A DNA stretch of 64,000 nucleotides from Candidatus Gastranaerophilales bacterium. GTDB taxonomy: Bacteria > Cyanobacteriota > Vampirovibrionia > Gastranaerophilales > Gastranaerophilaceae. The DNA lies in NCBI GenBank assembly GCA_944326115.1, contig CALVCQ010000001.1:62001-126000 (forward strand). The letters are read 5' to 3'. The first letter of the stretch is position 1. Each line of letters opens with the position of its first letter. The notes below the pieces were generated by a model. It worked only from the letters and a program-made list of their open reading frames with translations. It was not told the origin of the DNA and searched no databases. A program made the translations under genes and the position numbers. Positions 54,188-62,398 of this stretch are shown here, one piece after another.

Positions 54188-55073
54188 GTGTTTGAGAACG
54201 TTTTCTTGTAATTATTAAAAATACACCGGCAAGGATTAATCCGACTCCGGCACAGATTCTTAAAGTCAGTTGTTCATGAAAAAATACCACTCCGAAAAAT
54301 ATTGCAGTCAAAGGCTCCAGTGCTCCGAGGATGGCTGTTGTTGTGGAACCTATAAGTTTTATTGAAATTGTCAGTGTCTCAAGAGATATAATTGTAGGAA
54401 AAAGCGCCAGTGCCAATGCACACAGCCATAGTTTTGGCTCCGTAATAATCTGCAGCTGTGTACAAAATTTCAGATTATATACATACACAATCAATCCGAA
54501 CAGCATTACATAAAAGCTGAGTTTATCGGTTTTGATATGATTTACTGTTTTTATATTTTTAACCCCGACTATATACAGAGCATAAAGCAGCGCCGAAAGC
54601 AGCACAACAGAAACCCCGTGAATATTAAGCGGTGCTCCTGTCTTCCCGTGATACAACATGACGATTCCCGCAAATGTAAGTACTATAGAAAATATTACGG
54701 TTTTTGTAATCTTTTCTTTAAAAAAGATTGTCATAATTAGTGCTACAAGAAGAGGATATATGAACAATATTGTACAGGCAATACCTGCTTCAATATATTT
54801 AAATGCCTCAAAAAGAGTTAAAGATGAAAGTGAAAAAAACAGCCCGAGAAAAAACAGCGGAACAAATTCCCTAAACGTAATTTTCAACGAAACTTTCTTT
54901 ACAAATTTCAACCAAACCCCGTATATCAGCAAGGCAAAAGCGTATCTGTAAAATAGAACGGAGTTAACCCCGATGCCGCCGGCATACAGAGGAAGCGCAA
55001 ATAACGGGTTTGTACCATAACTGGCTGCGGCTATTGCTCCATTTAAAAATCCTATGGTGTTATGCTTTCTCAT
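54177..55073 (-). CDS. EamA/DMT-family transporter
   Basis: A 298-residue membrane protein with about ten hydrophobic segments forming two EamA repeats. The first (about 1-135) includes GFLNGAIAAASYGTNPLFAL and LFFLGLFFSLSSLTLFEAFK; the second (about 150-290) includes GVSVVLLSALLYALYIVGVK and LGALEPLTAIFFGVVFFHEQ, the latter a typical family end motif. DMT exporters move amino acids, nucleobases or other small metabolites; the substrate is unknown. The 178-bp repeat A2 lies 100 bp upstream of its start on the same strand. Confidence 0.88.
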   Translation of the reverse strand: MRKHNTIGFLNGAIAAASYGTNPLFALPLYAGGIGVNSVLFYRYAFALLIYGVWLKFVKKVSLKITFREFVPLFFLGLFFSLSSLTLFEAFKYIEAGIACTILFIYPLLVALIMTIFFKEKITKTVIFSIVLTFAGIVMLYHGKTGAPLNIHGVSVVLLSALLYALYIVGVKNIKTVNHIKTDKLSFYVMLFGLIVYVYNLKFCTQLQIITEPKLWLCALALALFPTIISLETLTISIKLIGSTTTAILGALEPLTAIFFGVVFFHEQLTLRICAGVGLILAGVFLIITRKRSQTQKA

Positions 55074-55172
55074 ACCTGTGTAATAAACCTAATTATAATT
55101 ATGGTTTTATTATTACACATGTTTGTTATAAAAACGAATAACCACAATATTGTCTCACAGAGCACCGTTATT

Positions 55173-55350
55173 TTGTCTGAGTGGGACCTCGCTTGTAGGA
55201 GTGGTACACGGAGTGCGAGTGGCGCCGAGTCTAGCATTTTACGGAAGTGACCCCATGCGCTTGTTGACTGTGCCGGACTTATTGTTAAATATTGAACTTG
55301 CTTATTGCACAGGTTCAACAAGTAGTCGGAGTCAGTTGACAATATGAAAA
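55173..55350 (-). repeat. 178-bp dispersed repeat, copy A2
   Basis: Exact reverse-complement match to 11212-11389 over all 178 bp. It carries the same 14-bp stem and the CTCGC/GCGAG hairpin. Flanking bases differ, with no obvious target duplication. It lies in the region upstream of the EamA gene. Confidence 0.85.
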
Positions 55351-55359
55351 TTTAACTAA

Positions 55360-55393
55360 AAAAAACGGCTTAATCATAATGATCAAGCCGTCG
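55360..55393 (-). terminator. Terminator-like hairpin (minus strand)
   Basis: ACGGCTTGATCAT/ATGATTAAGCCGT with one mismatch, followed by a run of T when read on the minus strand. No minus-strand gene lies just upstream of it, so its target transcript is unclear. Confidence 0.6.
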
Positions 55394-55424
55394 GAATGAA
55401 ATTGCTTTACATTCCTCGTCTAAT

Positions 55425-55475
55425 GTGAAGTGTGTGAAGTGTGAAGTAAATGAAGTAAGTAAGTGTGTATGTGGG
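55425..55475 (+). repeat. GTGAAGT low-complexity tract
   Basis: Three copies of GTGAAGT (55425, 55434, 55441) followed by TGAAGTAAGTAAGTGTGT. This short-period tract lies about 350 bp upstream of the flagellar operon. Confidence 0.6.
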
Positions 55476-55707
55476 TAAATCTATGAATCTCTAATGTGTT
55501 TATTTCTGTGGTTTGTTTAACCGATGTGGTTTTTGTTTCTCTCTTTAACTTTTCTCTGTCTCTTATATCTCTCGTACTTATATAAAAAATTCTTTTTATA
55601 AAAAATTGCCATAATGGAGTTATAAAAAGTATATATCTGTTACATTTCTTAATATCAACATTAAAAATGCCTTCAAATAAAGTCTTTCAGGCATATATTA
55701 AATTCCC

Positions 55708-55725
55708 ATTAACCACATGGTTAAT
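55708..55725. promoter_or_regulatory. Operator-like palindrome upstream of the flagellar operon
   Basis: ATTAACCA-CA-TGGTTAAT is a perfect 8-2-8 inverted repeat, about 100 bp before the first flagellar gene. Its size fits a homodimeric regulator; which one is unknown. Confidence 0.5.
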
Positions 55726-55764
55726 ATGCTATCTAAAAATTCAACCATCGGGATGATGAGAAAA

Positions 55765-55780
55765 TACTCTAGATAGAGTA
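55765..55780. promoter_or_regulatory. Second palindrome upstream of the flagellar operon
   Basis: TACTCTA-GA-TAGAGTA is a perfect 7-2-7 inverted repeat, 46 bp before the first start codon. It may bind a different regulator from the ATTAACCA site. Confidence 0.5.
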
Positions 55781-55826
55781 ATTTATAGATGAGGAGTAAT
55801 AGGAAAAATCTAGCTCTTCAGAATTA

Positions 55827-56465
55827 ATGGTAAGAAAACTTGGGCAGGAAAAAAGAATAGTGGAACTCACTGGATTAGATATCACTCTAAGACGCATGCA
55901 GGCTATTGAAAGCACTTTCAACAGCTTGGCTTCTTTTGGCATGGATAATACCCAATCCAATCAGGATTTTCAAAAAATTCTTGATTCTCAAAAATCCGCA
56001 AAAACACAAGACACACCATTTGCAGATAAAATTTTTTCCAGCAATCTTGCCTCCAAATCAGGCAGTAACGCCGATATAGACGCATTGATAGAAGAATATT
56101 CCGCAAAGAATGGTCTTGACAGCGCTTTTGTAAAAGCCGTAATAAAACAGGAATCCGGTTTTCAGCCTGATGTCACTTCTCACTGCGGTGCAATGGGTTT
56201 GATGCAGCTTATGCCGTCCACTGCAAGTTCTATGGGAGTAAAAAATGCTTATGATCCGGAACAAAACATTGCAGGCGGAACAAAATACTTAAAAGGTCTG
56301 TTGGACAGATTCGGCGGCAACAAATCACTTGCATTGGCAGCATATAATGCAGGTCCTAATGCTGTCGCAAAATATAACGGCATACCGCCTTATAAAGAAA
56401 CACAAAATTACGTTAAAAACATAATGAGCATGTATCAACAATATTCAGGAGGCTCGCAATTATGA
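55827..56465 (+). CDS. SLT-type lytic transglycosylase at the head of the flagellar operon
   Basis: A 212-residue protein. Residues about 85-205 form an SLT domain: LIEEYSAKNGLDSAFVKAVI, catalytic Glu in KQESGFQPDV, GAMGLMQLMPSTASSMG, NIAGGTKYLKGLLDRFGGNK and ALAAYNAGPNAVAKYNGIPP. No signal peptide is seen; flagellar export may deliver it to clear peptidoglycan for the rod. The start is uncertain: ATG 55827 has no close ribosome site, and the nearest GAGGAG is about 35 bp upstream. It overlaps flgF by 4 bp, so the two are translationally coupled. Confidence 0.85.
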   Translation: MVRKLGQEKRIVELTGLDITLRRMQAIESTFNSLASFGMDNTQSNQDFQKILDSQKSAKTQDTPFADKIFSSNLASKSGSNADIDALIEEYSAKNGLDSAFVKAVIKQESGFQPDVTSHCGAMGLMQLMPSTASSMGVKNAYDPEQNIAGGTKYLKGLLDRFGGNKSLALAAYNAGPNAVAKYNGIPPYKETQNYVKNIMSMYQQYSGGSQL

Positions 56466-57277
56466 TATCAAGAGGTATAGATATAGCAGCAAAAGGAATG
56501 ATGAGTCTCATTGATTTTCAGGATTCAATAGCAAACAATGTAGCAAACGTAAACACTGCCGGATATAAAAGAGAAGGTCTTTCTTTTAGAAATGTATACA
56601 ATGCGCTTGTTGAAGAACCTGTAGAAAGAAATAACCCAAAAAATCAAGACGGCAGGCTCGTAGGCGAAATCAGCATGGGGTCTGTTACTAATAAACTCGT
56701 ACATGAATTTTCGCAAGGCGTTCTCTCAAGAACAGAAAATCCTCTTGATTTAGGTATTGAGGGCGACGGCTTTTTTAAGCTCAGAACACCGGACGGAAAT
56801 TACACTTATACAAGAAACGGTGCTTTTTGCATAAATTCGCAGAACCTTTTGACAGACATGCAGGGCAATCTTGTTATGGATGACCAGAACCAGCCCATAA
56901 GATTGAATTTAACAGAATTAAACGTAAAATCATCAAAAGATATTATTGTGAATGAAGATGGTTCCATGGCTGCAATAAGAAATGAAAATGCAACTGCATT
57001 GCAGAGAATCGGTATTTTTGATTTTGCAAACAAGGATGAAATGATGGCTGTGGGTACTTCTATGTATGTACCGAAGGATATTACAACAAATCCTGAATTG
57101 AGAGCACAAAAGTTTTCCATTCAGCAGGGAGCCATTGAACTTTCAAACGCAAATATAATCCATGAAATGATTAATTCAATAAATGTTTCAAGAAACTATG
57201 AAACACTCAGTACACTGGTTAAAGAGAAATCAAACCAGCTGTCACAAACAATTACACTCGGCAGATTGAGTGTATAA
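56462..57277 (+). CDS. flgF: Flagellar basal-body rod protein FlgF
   Basis: A 271-residue rod/hook-family protein. The N-terminal motif is MISRGIDIAAKGMMSLIDFQ then DSIANNVANVNTAGYKRE, the middle has GIEGDGFFKLRTPDGNYTYT, and the C-terminus has the coiled NVSRNYETLSTLVKEKSNQL. It is the shorter-middle paralog of FlgG and is assigned FlgF because a clear FlgG follows. It forms the proximal part of the flagellar rod in the periplasm. It overlaps the transglycosylase gene by 4 bp. Confidence 0.85.
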   Translation: MISRGIDIAAKGMMSLIDFQDSIANNVANVNTAGYKREGLSFRNVYNALVEEPVERNNPKNQDGRLVGEISMGSVTNKLVHEFSQGVLSRTENPLDLGIEGDGFFKLRTPDGNYTYTRNGAFCINSQNLLTDMQGNLVMDDQNQPIRLNLTELNVKSSKDIIVNEDGSMAAIRNENATALQRIGIFDFANKDEMMAVGTSMYVPKDITTNPELRAQKFSIQQGAIELSNANIIHEMINSINVSRNYETLSTLVKEKSNQLSQTITLGRLSV

Positions 57278-57306
57278 AAAAATTAACCCGGGGAGGATAA
57301 AATAAA

Positions 57307-58095
57307 ATGTTAAGATCGCTAACGACAGCAGCAACAGGCATGATAGCACAACAGAACAATTTGGATGTTGTGGCTAACAATGTTGCAAACGTTAACACTT
57401 CAGGATTTAAAAAATCCAGAGCGGAATTTCAGGATTTATTATCTACTGCGGTAAGAACACCCGGTGCAATGATTACACAGGGTACATATCAGCCTGTCGG
57501 TGTTGAAATCGGTCTCGGTGTAAAAACTTCCGCAACAAGAAAAATTATGACAGGCGGTGTTATGCAAAGCACCGGTAACAAATATGATATGGCCATAGAA
57601 GGCGAGGGATTTTTCCAGATAGTGAGACCTGACGGTACTCTCGCTTACACAAGAGACGGGTCATTTGCTCCTGACGCAGTAGGTCAGCTTTGTACCTCTG
57701 ACGGATATCTTCTGCAGCCGCAGATTACAATTCCGCAAAACACGACAGAGGTCAATATCACTCCTGACGGTAATGTGTCAGTTAAAGTCGGAAATGACAA
57801 CACACAAACAATTGTCGGACAGATTCAGCTGGTAAGATTTCAGAATCCGGCAGGTTTGCTCTCTATCGGACATAACCTGTACGTAGAAACACCGGCATCA
57901 GGTACTCCTATTCCCGGGACTCCTGATCAAGACGGTCTCGGGTCTATTCAGCAGGCATTTTTGGAAGGTTCAAACGTTCAAATCGTGGATGAAATGATTA
58001 ACCTCATCAAAGCGGAAAGAGCTTTTGAAACCAACTCAAAAATCATAACGGCAGCTTCTGACATTCTCAGAACAACAAACCAGATAGTAACGTAG
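57307..58095 (+). CDS. flgG: Flagellar distal rod protein FlgG
   Basis: A 262-residue protein of typical FlgG length and ends: MLRSLTTAATGMIAQQNNLD with VVANNVANVNTSGFKKSRAE, the FlgG-specific FQDLLSTAVRTPGA, GEGFFQIVRPDGTLAYTRDG, and the C-terminus EMINLIKAERAFETNSKIIT. It builds the distal rod through the P and L rings. GGGGAGG lies upstream. A tandem repeat array begins at the G of its TAG stop. Confidence 0.95.
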   Translation: MLRSLTTAATGMIAQQNNLDVVANNVANVNTSGFKKSRAEFQDLLSTAVRTPGAMITQGTYQPVGVEIGLGVKTSATRKIMTGGVMQSTGNKYDMAIEGEGFFQIVRPDGTLAYTRDGSFAPDAVGQLCTSDGYLLQPQITIPQNTTEVNITPDGNVSVKVGNDNTQTIVGQIQLVRFQNPAGLLSIGHNLYVETPASGTPIPGTPDQDGLGSIQQAFLEGSNVQIVDEMINLIKAERAFETNSKIITAASDILRTTNQIVT

Positions 58096-58332
58096 CGAAT
58101 TTCCGGACGGACGCCGCGTGAGGCATAGCCGAACCCAGTCCGGGGAGCGAGACACGAAATGAGCAGAAGCGAAAGCGCAGCGAATGAAAGTGTCAAGCGA
58201 GAAGGAAATTCAAGACAGCGGATTTCCGGACGGACGCTGTGTGAGGCATAGCCGAACCCAGTCAGGATAGCGAGAACCGAAAATAACCAGTGAAAACAAA
58301 ATGAGCGACAGCTCGAGAGTGAAGAAAATCCA
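58095..58332 (+). repeat. Tandem repeat array at the flgG stop codon (same family as at efp)
   Basis: Unit 1, 58095-58217 (123 bp), shares the core AGCGAGACACGAAATGAGCA and the ends GCGAATTTCCGG / AAGGAAATTCAAGACA with the efp array. Unit 2, 58218 to about 58332, has diverged in its core but keeps GCGGATTTCCGGACGG and GAAAATCCA. Both contain an insert (GCATAGCCGAACCCAGTC) absent from the efp units. The array separates flgG from flgA within the operon. Confidence 0.88.
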
Positions 58333-58355
58333 GAACGAATTAACAGAAAGAATAA

Positions 58356-59087
58356 ATGAAAAACTTAGTTAAAACATTTTTAATAACAACACTACTTGCA
58401 GGCACAACCTGTGTTTTTTCAGGTGCAAAATGTTTTGCACAGACTCTTTCTGCTGAAAAATTTAAATCTATAGTCGCTGCTCAGGCTAAAAAAGATTTGC
58501 AAAAATACAATCTCGATGAGTGCGAAGTAACTGTCGGTCACATGCCGGTACAGAGTTTTACATTGCCTGAAGGTAAAGTTACTGTGGAAATAGTATCGAA
58601 CGGATACCAGAGTTTAACAGCAAAAGAATTCAAAAAAGTAAATATTAAAGTAAACGGTGCCTATGCCAGAACATACTATGTACCGCTTGAGACAAAAGCT
58701 TTTAAATATGTTGCAGTGGCAAAAGAAATGATACCGAGAGACAAGATTATTCCTCTTCAGGCTGTTGAATTTAAAAAGATGGATGTAATCGGCAACCTGG
58801 ATAATACGGTAAGTCTTGAAGATATTACAAAAGAGCTTGTTGCCACAAAGGCTTTTTATCCGGGCAATATGATTACAAAAAGATACACAATCGCAAAACC
58901 TGATGTAGTAAAAAATGCAATGGTAACAGTAAATTTCAGAACAGGTTCCGCAATAAATATCGCAGTGGAAGGTATAGCTCTTTCACAGGGAAACAAAGGC
59001 GATATGATACAAGTTAAGAATAAAAGATTTAACAAAATCTATACAGGCGAGGTTGTCGGTGTAAATCAGGTGCTTGTACAGATATAA
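58356..59087 (+). CDS. flgA: Flagella basal-body P-ring formation protein FlgA
   Basis: A 243-residue exported protein with signal peptide (LVKTFLITTLLAGTTCVFSG, AKCFA). The C-terminal SAF domain is seen from about 115 (KYVAVAKEMIPRDKIIPLQA; AFYPGNMITKRYTIAKPDVV; KGDMIQVKNKRFNKIYTGEV; final VGVNQVLVQI). FlgA is the periplasmic chaperone for assembly of the FlgI P ring. Its position between flgG and flgH fits this role. Confidence 0.9.
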   Translation: MKNLVKTFLITTLLAGTTCVFSGAKCFAQTLSAEKFKSIVAAQAKKDLQKYNLDECEVTVGHMPVQSFTLPEGKVTVEIVSNGYQSLTAKEFKKVNIKVNGAYARTYYVPLETKAFKYVAVAKEMIPRDKIIPLQAVEFKKMDVIGNLDNTVSLEDITKELVATKAFYPGNMITKRYTIAKPDVVKNAMVTVNFRTGSAINIAVEGIALSQGNKGDMIQVKNKRFNKIYTGEVVGVNQVLVQI

Positions 59088-59131
59088 GAAACTAAAATAA
59101 TTTTTAAATTTTGGGGTGAGATAAAATAAAA

Positions 59132-59779
59132 ATGGCAAAATTAAATAAAAAAGGATTAACAAAAACTCTGATAGTGCTGTCGGCTTTACTCTTGATAGCG
59201 CAGGGTGTGCAGAGTGCAAAAGCGGAATCTCTGTTTGTACTGGGTACATCTTCCTCTTTCTACGCAGAGCCAAAATCTCTCTTCGGCGCTGTTAGAGCCC
59301 GTTCTGTCGGAGATATTGTTACTATAGTTTTAAGTGAAAGCATCAACTTCAACGATTCATTGAATTACACTTCCGATCGTTCTTCTAATACCGTTGATAA
59401 TTTCACAAACTTCTTTAATAAAATTTTGCCGGGAACTCCTTTGAATAACCAGTTTAACAACTTTGGCGGTTCAAACTCTGTAGACAGCACAACTTCCAAC
59501 CAGAGAACAATGGGTATCAACGACTATGTAACAGTTCAGGTTGTACAGATGCTGCCTAACGGCAATCTCATGGTTCAGGGCAAAAAGACACTCGTTAACG
59601 GAGGTGAAAGAGTAGACCTTCTGGTTAGCGGTGTAGTTGACCCGAGATTTATAGACCAAAACGGTCAGGTTTATTCAAGAAATGTTGCTAACTTCCAGTT
59701 TGCACTTGCCGGCAAAGGTACTGTTACAAGAGCAGGCAACGAAGGTATCATAAACAGAGCGGTAAAATACCTGTTCTAA
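59132..59779 (+). CDS. flgH: Flagellar L-ring protein FlgH (without lipobox)
   Basis: A 215-residue exported protein. The core FlgH motifs are present: ARSVGDIVTIVLSESINFN and VQVVQMLPNGNLMVQGKKTL, with SGVVDPRFIDQNGQVYSRNV near the end. The N-terminus is a normal signal peptide ending near VQSAKAES, with no cysteine after the hydrophobic stretch, so it is not a lipoprotein as in most Proteobacteria. It forms the outer-membrane ring. Gene order flgA-flgH-flgI is standard. Confidence 0.9.
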   Translation: MAKLNKKGLTKTLIVLSALLLIAQGVQSAKAESLFVLGTSSSFYAEPKSLFGAVRARSVGDIVTIVLSESINFNDSLNYTSDRSSNTVDNFTNFFNKILPGTPLNNQFNNFGGSNSVDSTTSNQRTMGINDYVTVQVVQMLPNGNLMVQGKKTLVNGGERVDLLVSGVVDPRFIDQNGQVYSRNVANFQFALAGKGTVTRAGNEGIINRAVKYLF

Positions 59780-59808
59780 TACATAAATTCAATACGAAAG
59801 ACAAGGAT

Positions 59809-60912
59809 ATGAAAAAACTTTTAAAACTGATACTCATAATAACAATGATAACAGGCATGGTTTCCTCCGATGCATTGTCCACAATGGTGAGAATAAAAGA
59901 CATTGCGCACGTTAAAGGAGTAAGAAACAACCAGTTAGTCGGATACGGTGTTGTTGTGGGGCTGCCGGGTACGGGCGACAACTCACGTTCTACACAGATT
60001 ACAAACCAGATGTTACTTAAAAACCTCGGTACGGTAATCGAACAGTCAAACTATATCCAGAAAGGTTCTTCGGCAGCAGTACTGGTAACAGCTACAGTTC
60101 CGCCGTTTGCAAAAAACGGAGACCAGATTGATTTAACCGTTTCCACCATGGCTGATGCAAAGAGCCTTGAAGGCGGCGTGCTTGTTCAGACACAGTTAAG
60201 AGCACCTAACGGAGAAATTGTTGCAATCGGTCAGGGACCTGTATCAGTAGGAGGTATTTCAAAAGATTCCAACGGAACAAGCACAAGAACAGCAATTACA
60301 ACAACCGGAAGAATTCCTAACGGCGGTATTGTGGAAAGAGATATCAATACACAAATCGGTGATGAAAACACACTTACACTTCTGTTAGACAAATCAGATT
60401 ATACAATGGCAACCAGAGTTGCAAATACTATAAGCAGAAACGTTACCGCAGCAAAGGCAGAAGACGGTTCCAGCATAAGAGTTGCAATCCCTGCAAAATT
60501 TAACAATGACAGAATTGCGTTTCTTTCTATACTGGAAAATATGACTATCGATGCGGCAAGAGACAAAGCAAGAGTTGTTGTAAACGAAAGAACGGGAACA
60601 GTGGTAATAGGCAGCGAAGTAAAACTCCTTCCTGCAGCTGTTGCACATGGAAATATAACGGTGACAGTACAGACAACAAATCAGGTTTCACAGCCTGAAC
60701 CGTTTGCAGGCGGTACTACTACAGCTTTTGCAAACAGTGCTGTTTCTGTTAACAAAGGCTCGGGCAGCCTTGTTACAATGCCCGCAAACAGTACGCTTAA
60801 TGACCTTGTCAGAGCGCTTAATGCTATCGGCGTTGCACCGATTGACTTGATTTCAATCATGCAGGCATTGAGAGAAGCCGGCAGTCTGCAGGCGGAAATA
60901 CAGGTAATATAG
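59809..60912 (+). CDS. flgI: Flagellar P-ring protein FlgI
   Basis: A 367-residue exported protein of usual FlgI length, with a signal peptide (KKLLKLILIITMITGMVSSD). Conserved FlgI stretches: VRIKDIAHVKGVRNNQLVGY, GVVVGLPGTGDNSRSTQ, QSNYIQKGSSAAVLVTATVP, FAKNGDQIDLTVSTMADAKS and LNDLVRALNAIGVAPIDLIS. It forms the periplasmic ring in the peptidoglycan around the rod, assembled with the help of FlgA. Confidence 0.96.
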   Translation: MKKLLKLILIITMITGMVSSDALSTMVRIKDIAHVKGVRNNQLVGYGVVVGLPGTGDNSRSTQITNQMLLKNLGTVIEQSNYIQKGSSAAVLVTATVPPFAKNGDQIDLTVSTMADAKSLEGGVLVQTQLRAPNGEIVAIGQGPVSVGGISKDSNGTSTRTAITTTGRIPNGGIVERDINTQIGDENTLTLLLDKSDYTMATRVANTISRNVTAAKAEDGSSIRVAIPAKFNNDRIAFLSILENMTIDAARDKARVVVNERTGTVVIGSEVKLLPAAVAHGNITVTVQTTNQVSQPEPFAGGTTTAFANSAVSVNKGSGSLVTMPANSTLNDLVRALNAIGVAPIDLISIMQALREAGSLQAEIQVI

Positions 60913-61050
60913 TTCCAAGACAGCGAATTTGCCTTCTTTTCTTAGCGAGCTGAGGCGAGCTAAAGAAAATGGCGTCACGGAAAAACATTAAACAATAAAA
61001 TATATTAAATGTCTGTATATAGTGACCGGACGAAAAGAAAATTCAAAACC
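60913..61050 (+). repeat. Decayed member of the stop-codon repeat family after flgI
   Basis: Directly after the flgI stop, TTCCAAGACAGCGAATTTGCC matches the unit junction of the efp and flgG arrays in part, and GGACGAAAAGAAAATTCAAAA (shortened here) resembles the unit end. The core is replaced by AT-rich sequence with a TTAGCGAGCTGAGGCGAGCTAA palindrome. Confidence 0.6.
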
Positions 61051-61071
61051 AATAAATAACAAGAGGAAAAA

Positions 61072-61485
61072 ATGTCATATTCATCAATACAATCAAACGC
61101 ATTATCACCGGATATTATAAATACAAATGTCCAGACTCTTGACAATATAAAAAGATTACCCTCTCAAAGAGAACAGCTGAAAAAGGTATCTACAGAATTT
61201 GAAGCGATTTTTATAACAAAAATGCTGAATGAAATGGACAAAACAGTTGACAGAGAAGGCGGTATATTCGGCAGTGATGACAAATACATGGACAAATTTA
61301 AGTCCTTTATATTTGATGAAGTAGGACGTCAAATCGCTAAAAATCCAAATTCTACGGTCGGTTTTGCAAAACAGATTTATACACAAATGGAAAAAGCTCT
61401 GCCAAAAGAAGAACAGATTGTAAATGAAACGGCAAATACAGCATCAGCCGCAATGAAAAACATAAAAGTCGATAAGGAGATATAG
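61072..61485 (+). CDS. flgJ: FlgJ-type rod-binding protein (no muramidase domain)
   Basis: A 137-residue protein with the FlgJ N-terminal rod-binding domain only: LKKVSTEFEAIFITKMLNEM, VDREGGIFGSDDKYMDKFKS and RQIAKNPNSTVGFAKQIYTQ. It lacks the muramidase half found in E. coli FlgJ; the SLT-type enzyme at the head of this operon may supply that activity. It would act as the scaffold/cap for rod assembly. A strong GAGGAAAA site precedes it. Confidence 0.88.
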   Translation: MSYSSIQSNALSPDIINTNVQTLDNIKRLPSQREQLKKVSTEFEAIFITKMLNEMDKTVDREGGIFGSDDKYMDKFKSFIFDEVGRQIAKNPNSTVGFAKQIYTQMEKALPKEEQIVNETANTASAAMKNIKVDKEI

Positions 61486-61490
61486 TCTGA

Positions 61491-61781
61491 ATGTTAGGTA
61501 ACATAAATACAACACACACATCACATGTTAGTGCAATACAGCTTTTAAACGCAGCAAATGCTTTTAAAAATACATCAATAAAACCTGTAGAAACCATGCA
61601 GCCGGAAGTTGCTCATACAAGCAGCGGTGTGGATTTAAACGATGATTCAATTCTGCAGTCGCAGGATGTTGAAGAAATCAAAAAATTTGCACAAATGGCA
61701 GGAGAAAACGACCTTACAAATGATGATATCAAATACGGTCTAAGCTACGGCAGAAGCGTGATTGTAGAATACCTTGCATAA
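61491..61781 (+). CDS. Hypothetical protein in the flgM position
   Basis: A 96-residue protein with AAGGAGA overlapping the end of flgJ. It has a disordered N-terminus and a helical C-terminus (VEEIKKFAQMAGENDLTNDD, then YGRSVIVEYLA). FlgM, the anti-sigma-28 factor, is usually encoded just before flgN-flgK and has a similar disorder-then-helix plan. Sequence resemblance is too weak to name it, so FlgM is a positional guess. Confidence 0.55.
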   Translation: MLGNINTTHTSHVSAIQLLNAANAFKNTSIKPVETMQPEVAHTSSGVDLNDDSILQSQDVEEIKKFAQMAGENDLTNDDIKYGLSYGRSVIVEYLA

Positions 61782-61817
61782 AAATATTATTAAATAACCT
61801 CAAAGGGGGAGAAAATT

Positions 61818-62318
61818 ATGATAAAAGAACAGATTCAAGAACTCGAAAACATTGTAGACAAAGAGATTGACGGCTACAAAAATATCCGTAAGCTCTATTC
61901 TGACAAAAGAGAAATGCTAATCCACGGAAAAGTAAACGATTTGTTTGATATAGATGCAAGAATCAGTGATACTTACAAAAACATAAATGACTGTTCGGAA
62001 GCCAGAAAAAAAATGGCACAGACAATGGATATGAAAAACTTTTCTTTAACCGATATTATTAACAGAATAAAAACTCAAGATGAAGAAGCAGCAAAAAAAT
62101 TTGAAGCAAAAAAAGCAGAAGTCAGCGAACTTGCGCAGAATATATTTAAACTGGAGAAAGTAAACCTTGAGCTTTTAAAACACGGAATGCATGTTACAAA
62201 CAAAACCCTTGAAATTATTCTGAAAGGTATAAAACCCGTGACCGAGGAATACAATAAACAGGGTAAAAATATTACAAAAAAACAACTGGAAATGTCTTCT
62301 ATAGTGGAAGAAGCATAA
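61818..62318 (+). CDS. flgN: FlgN-type flagellar export chaperone
   Basis: A 166-residue, all-helical charged protein after a strong AAAGGGGGAGA site. The layout IQELENIVDKEIDGYKNIRK, DKREMLIHGKVNDLF and a C-terminal helix with LKHGMHVTNKTLEIILKGIK is that of FlgN, which protects hook-associated proteins FlgK and FlgL before export. It directly precedes flgK. Confidence 0.85.
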   Translation: MIKEQIQELENIVDKEIDGYKNIRKLYSDKREMLIHGKVNDLFDIDARISDTYKNINDCSEARKKMAQTMDMKNFSLTDIINRIKTQDEEAAKKFEAKKAEVSELAQNIFKLEKVNLELLKHGMHVTNKTLEIILKGIKPVTEEYNKQGKNITKKQLEMSSIVEEA

Positions 62319-62398
62319 AACAGCCTGAGATATATGGCAATATAAAAGCGTACACAGACAGAGTTAAACCGGTCTGAAAATAAAAAGGAAACTAATTA

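Larger units (their letters stand above)
55351..55826. other. Control region upstream of the flagellar operon
   Basis: No gene. From left to right: a minus-strand terminator-like hairpin with T-run (about 55360-55393), a GGAATG/CATTCC hairpin, a low-complexity GTGAAGT block (55425-55475), a pyrimidine-rich stretch, and two palindromes described separately. Promoter elements are not obvious. Confidence 0.5.

Noticed and set aside
55070-55342. 90-codon minus-strand frame over the second 178-bp repeat
   Set aside because: Shares only the repeat-derived part with the frame at 11220; no ribosome site and no family features.
55425-55475. Phase-variable tract switching the flagellar operon
   Set aside because: The tract is imperfect and about 350 bp from the first gene, so slippage would not clearly affect a promoter or frame; kept only as a repeat.
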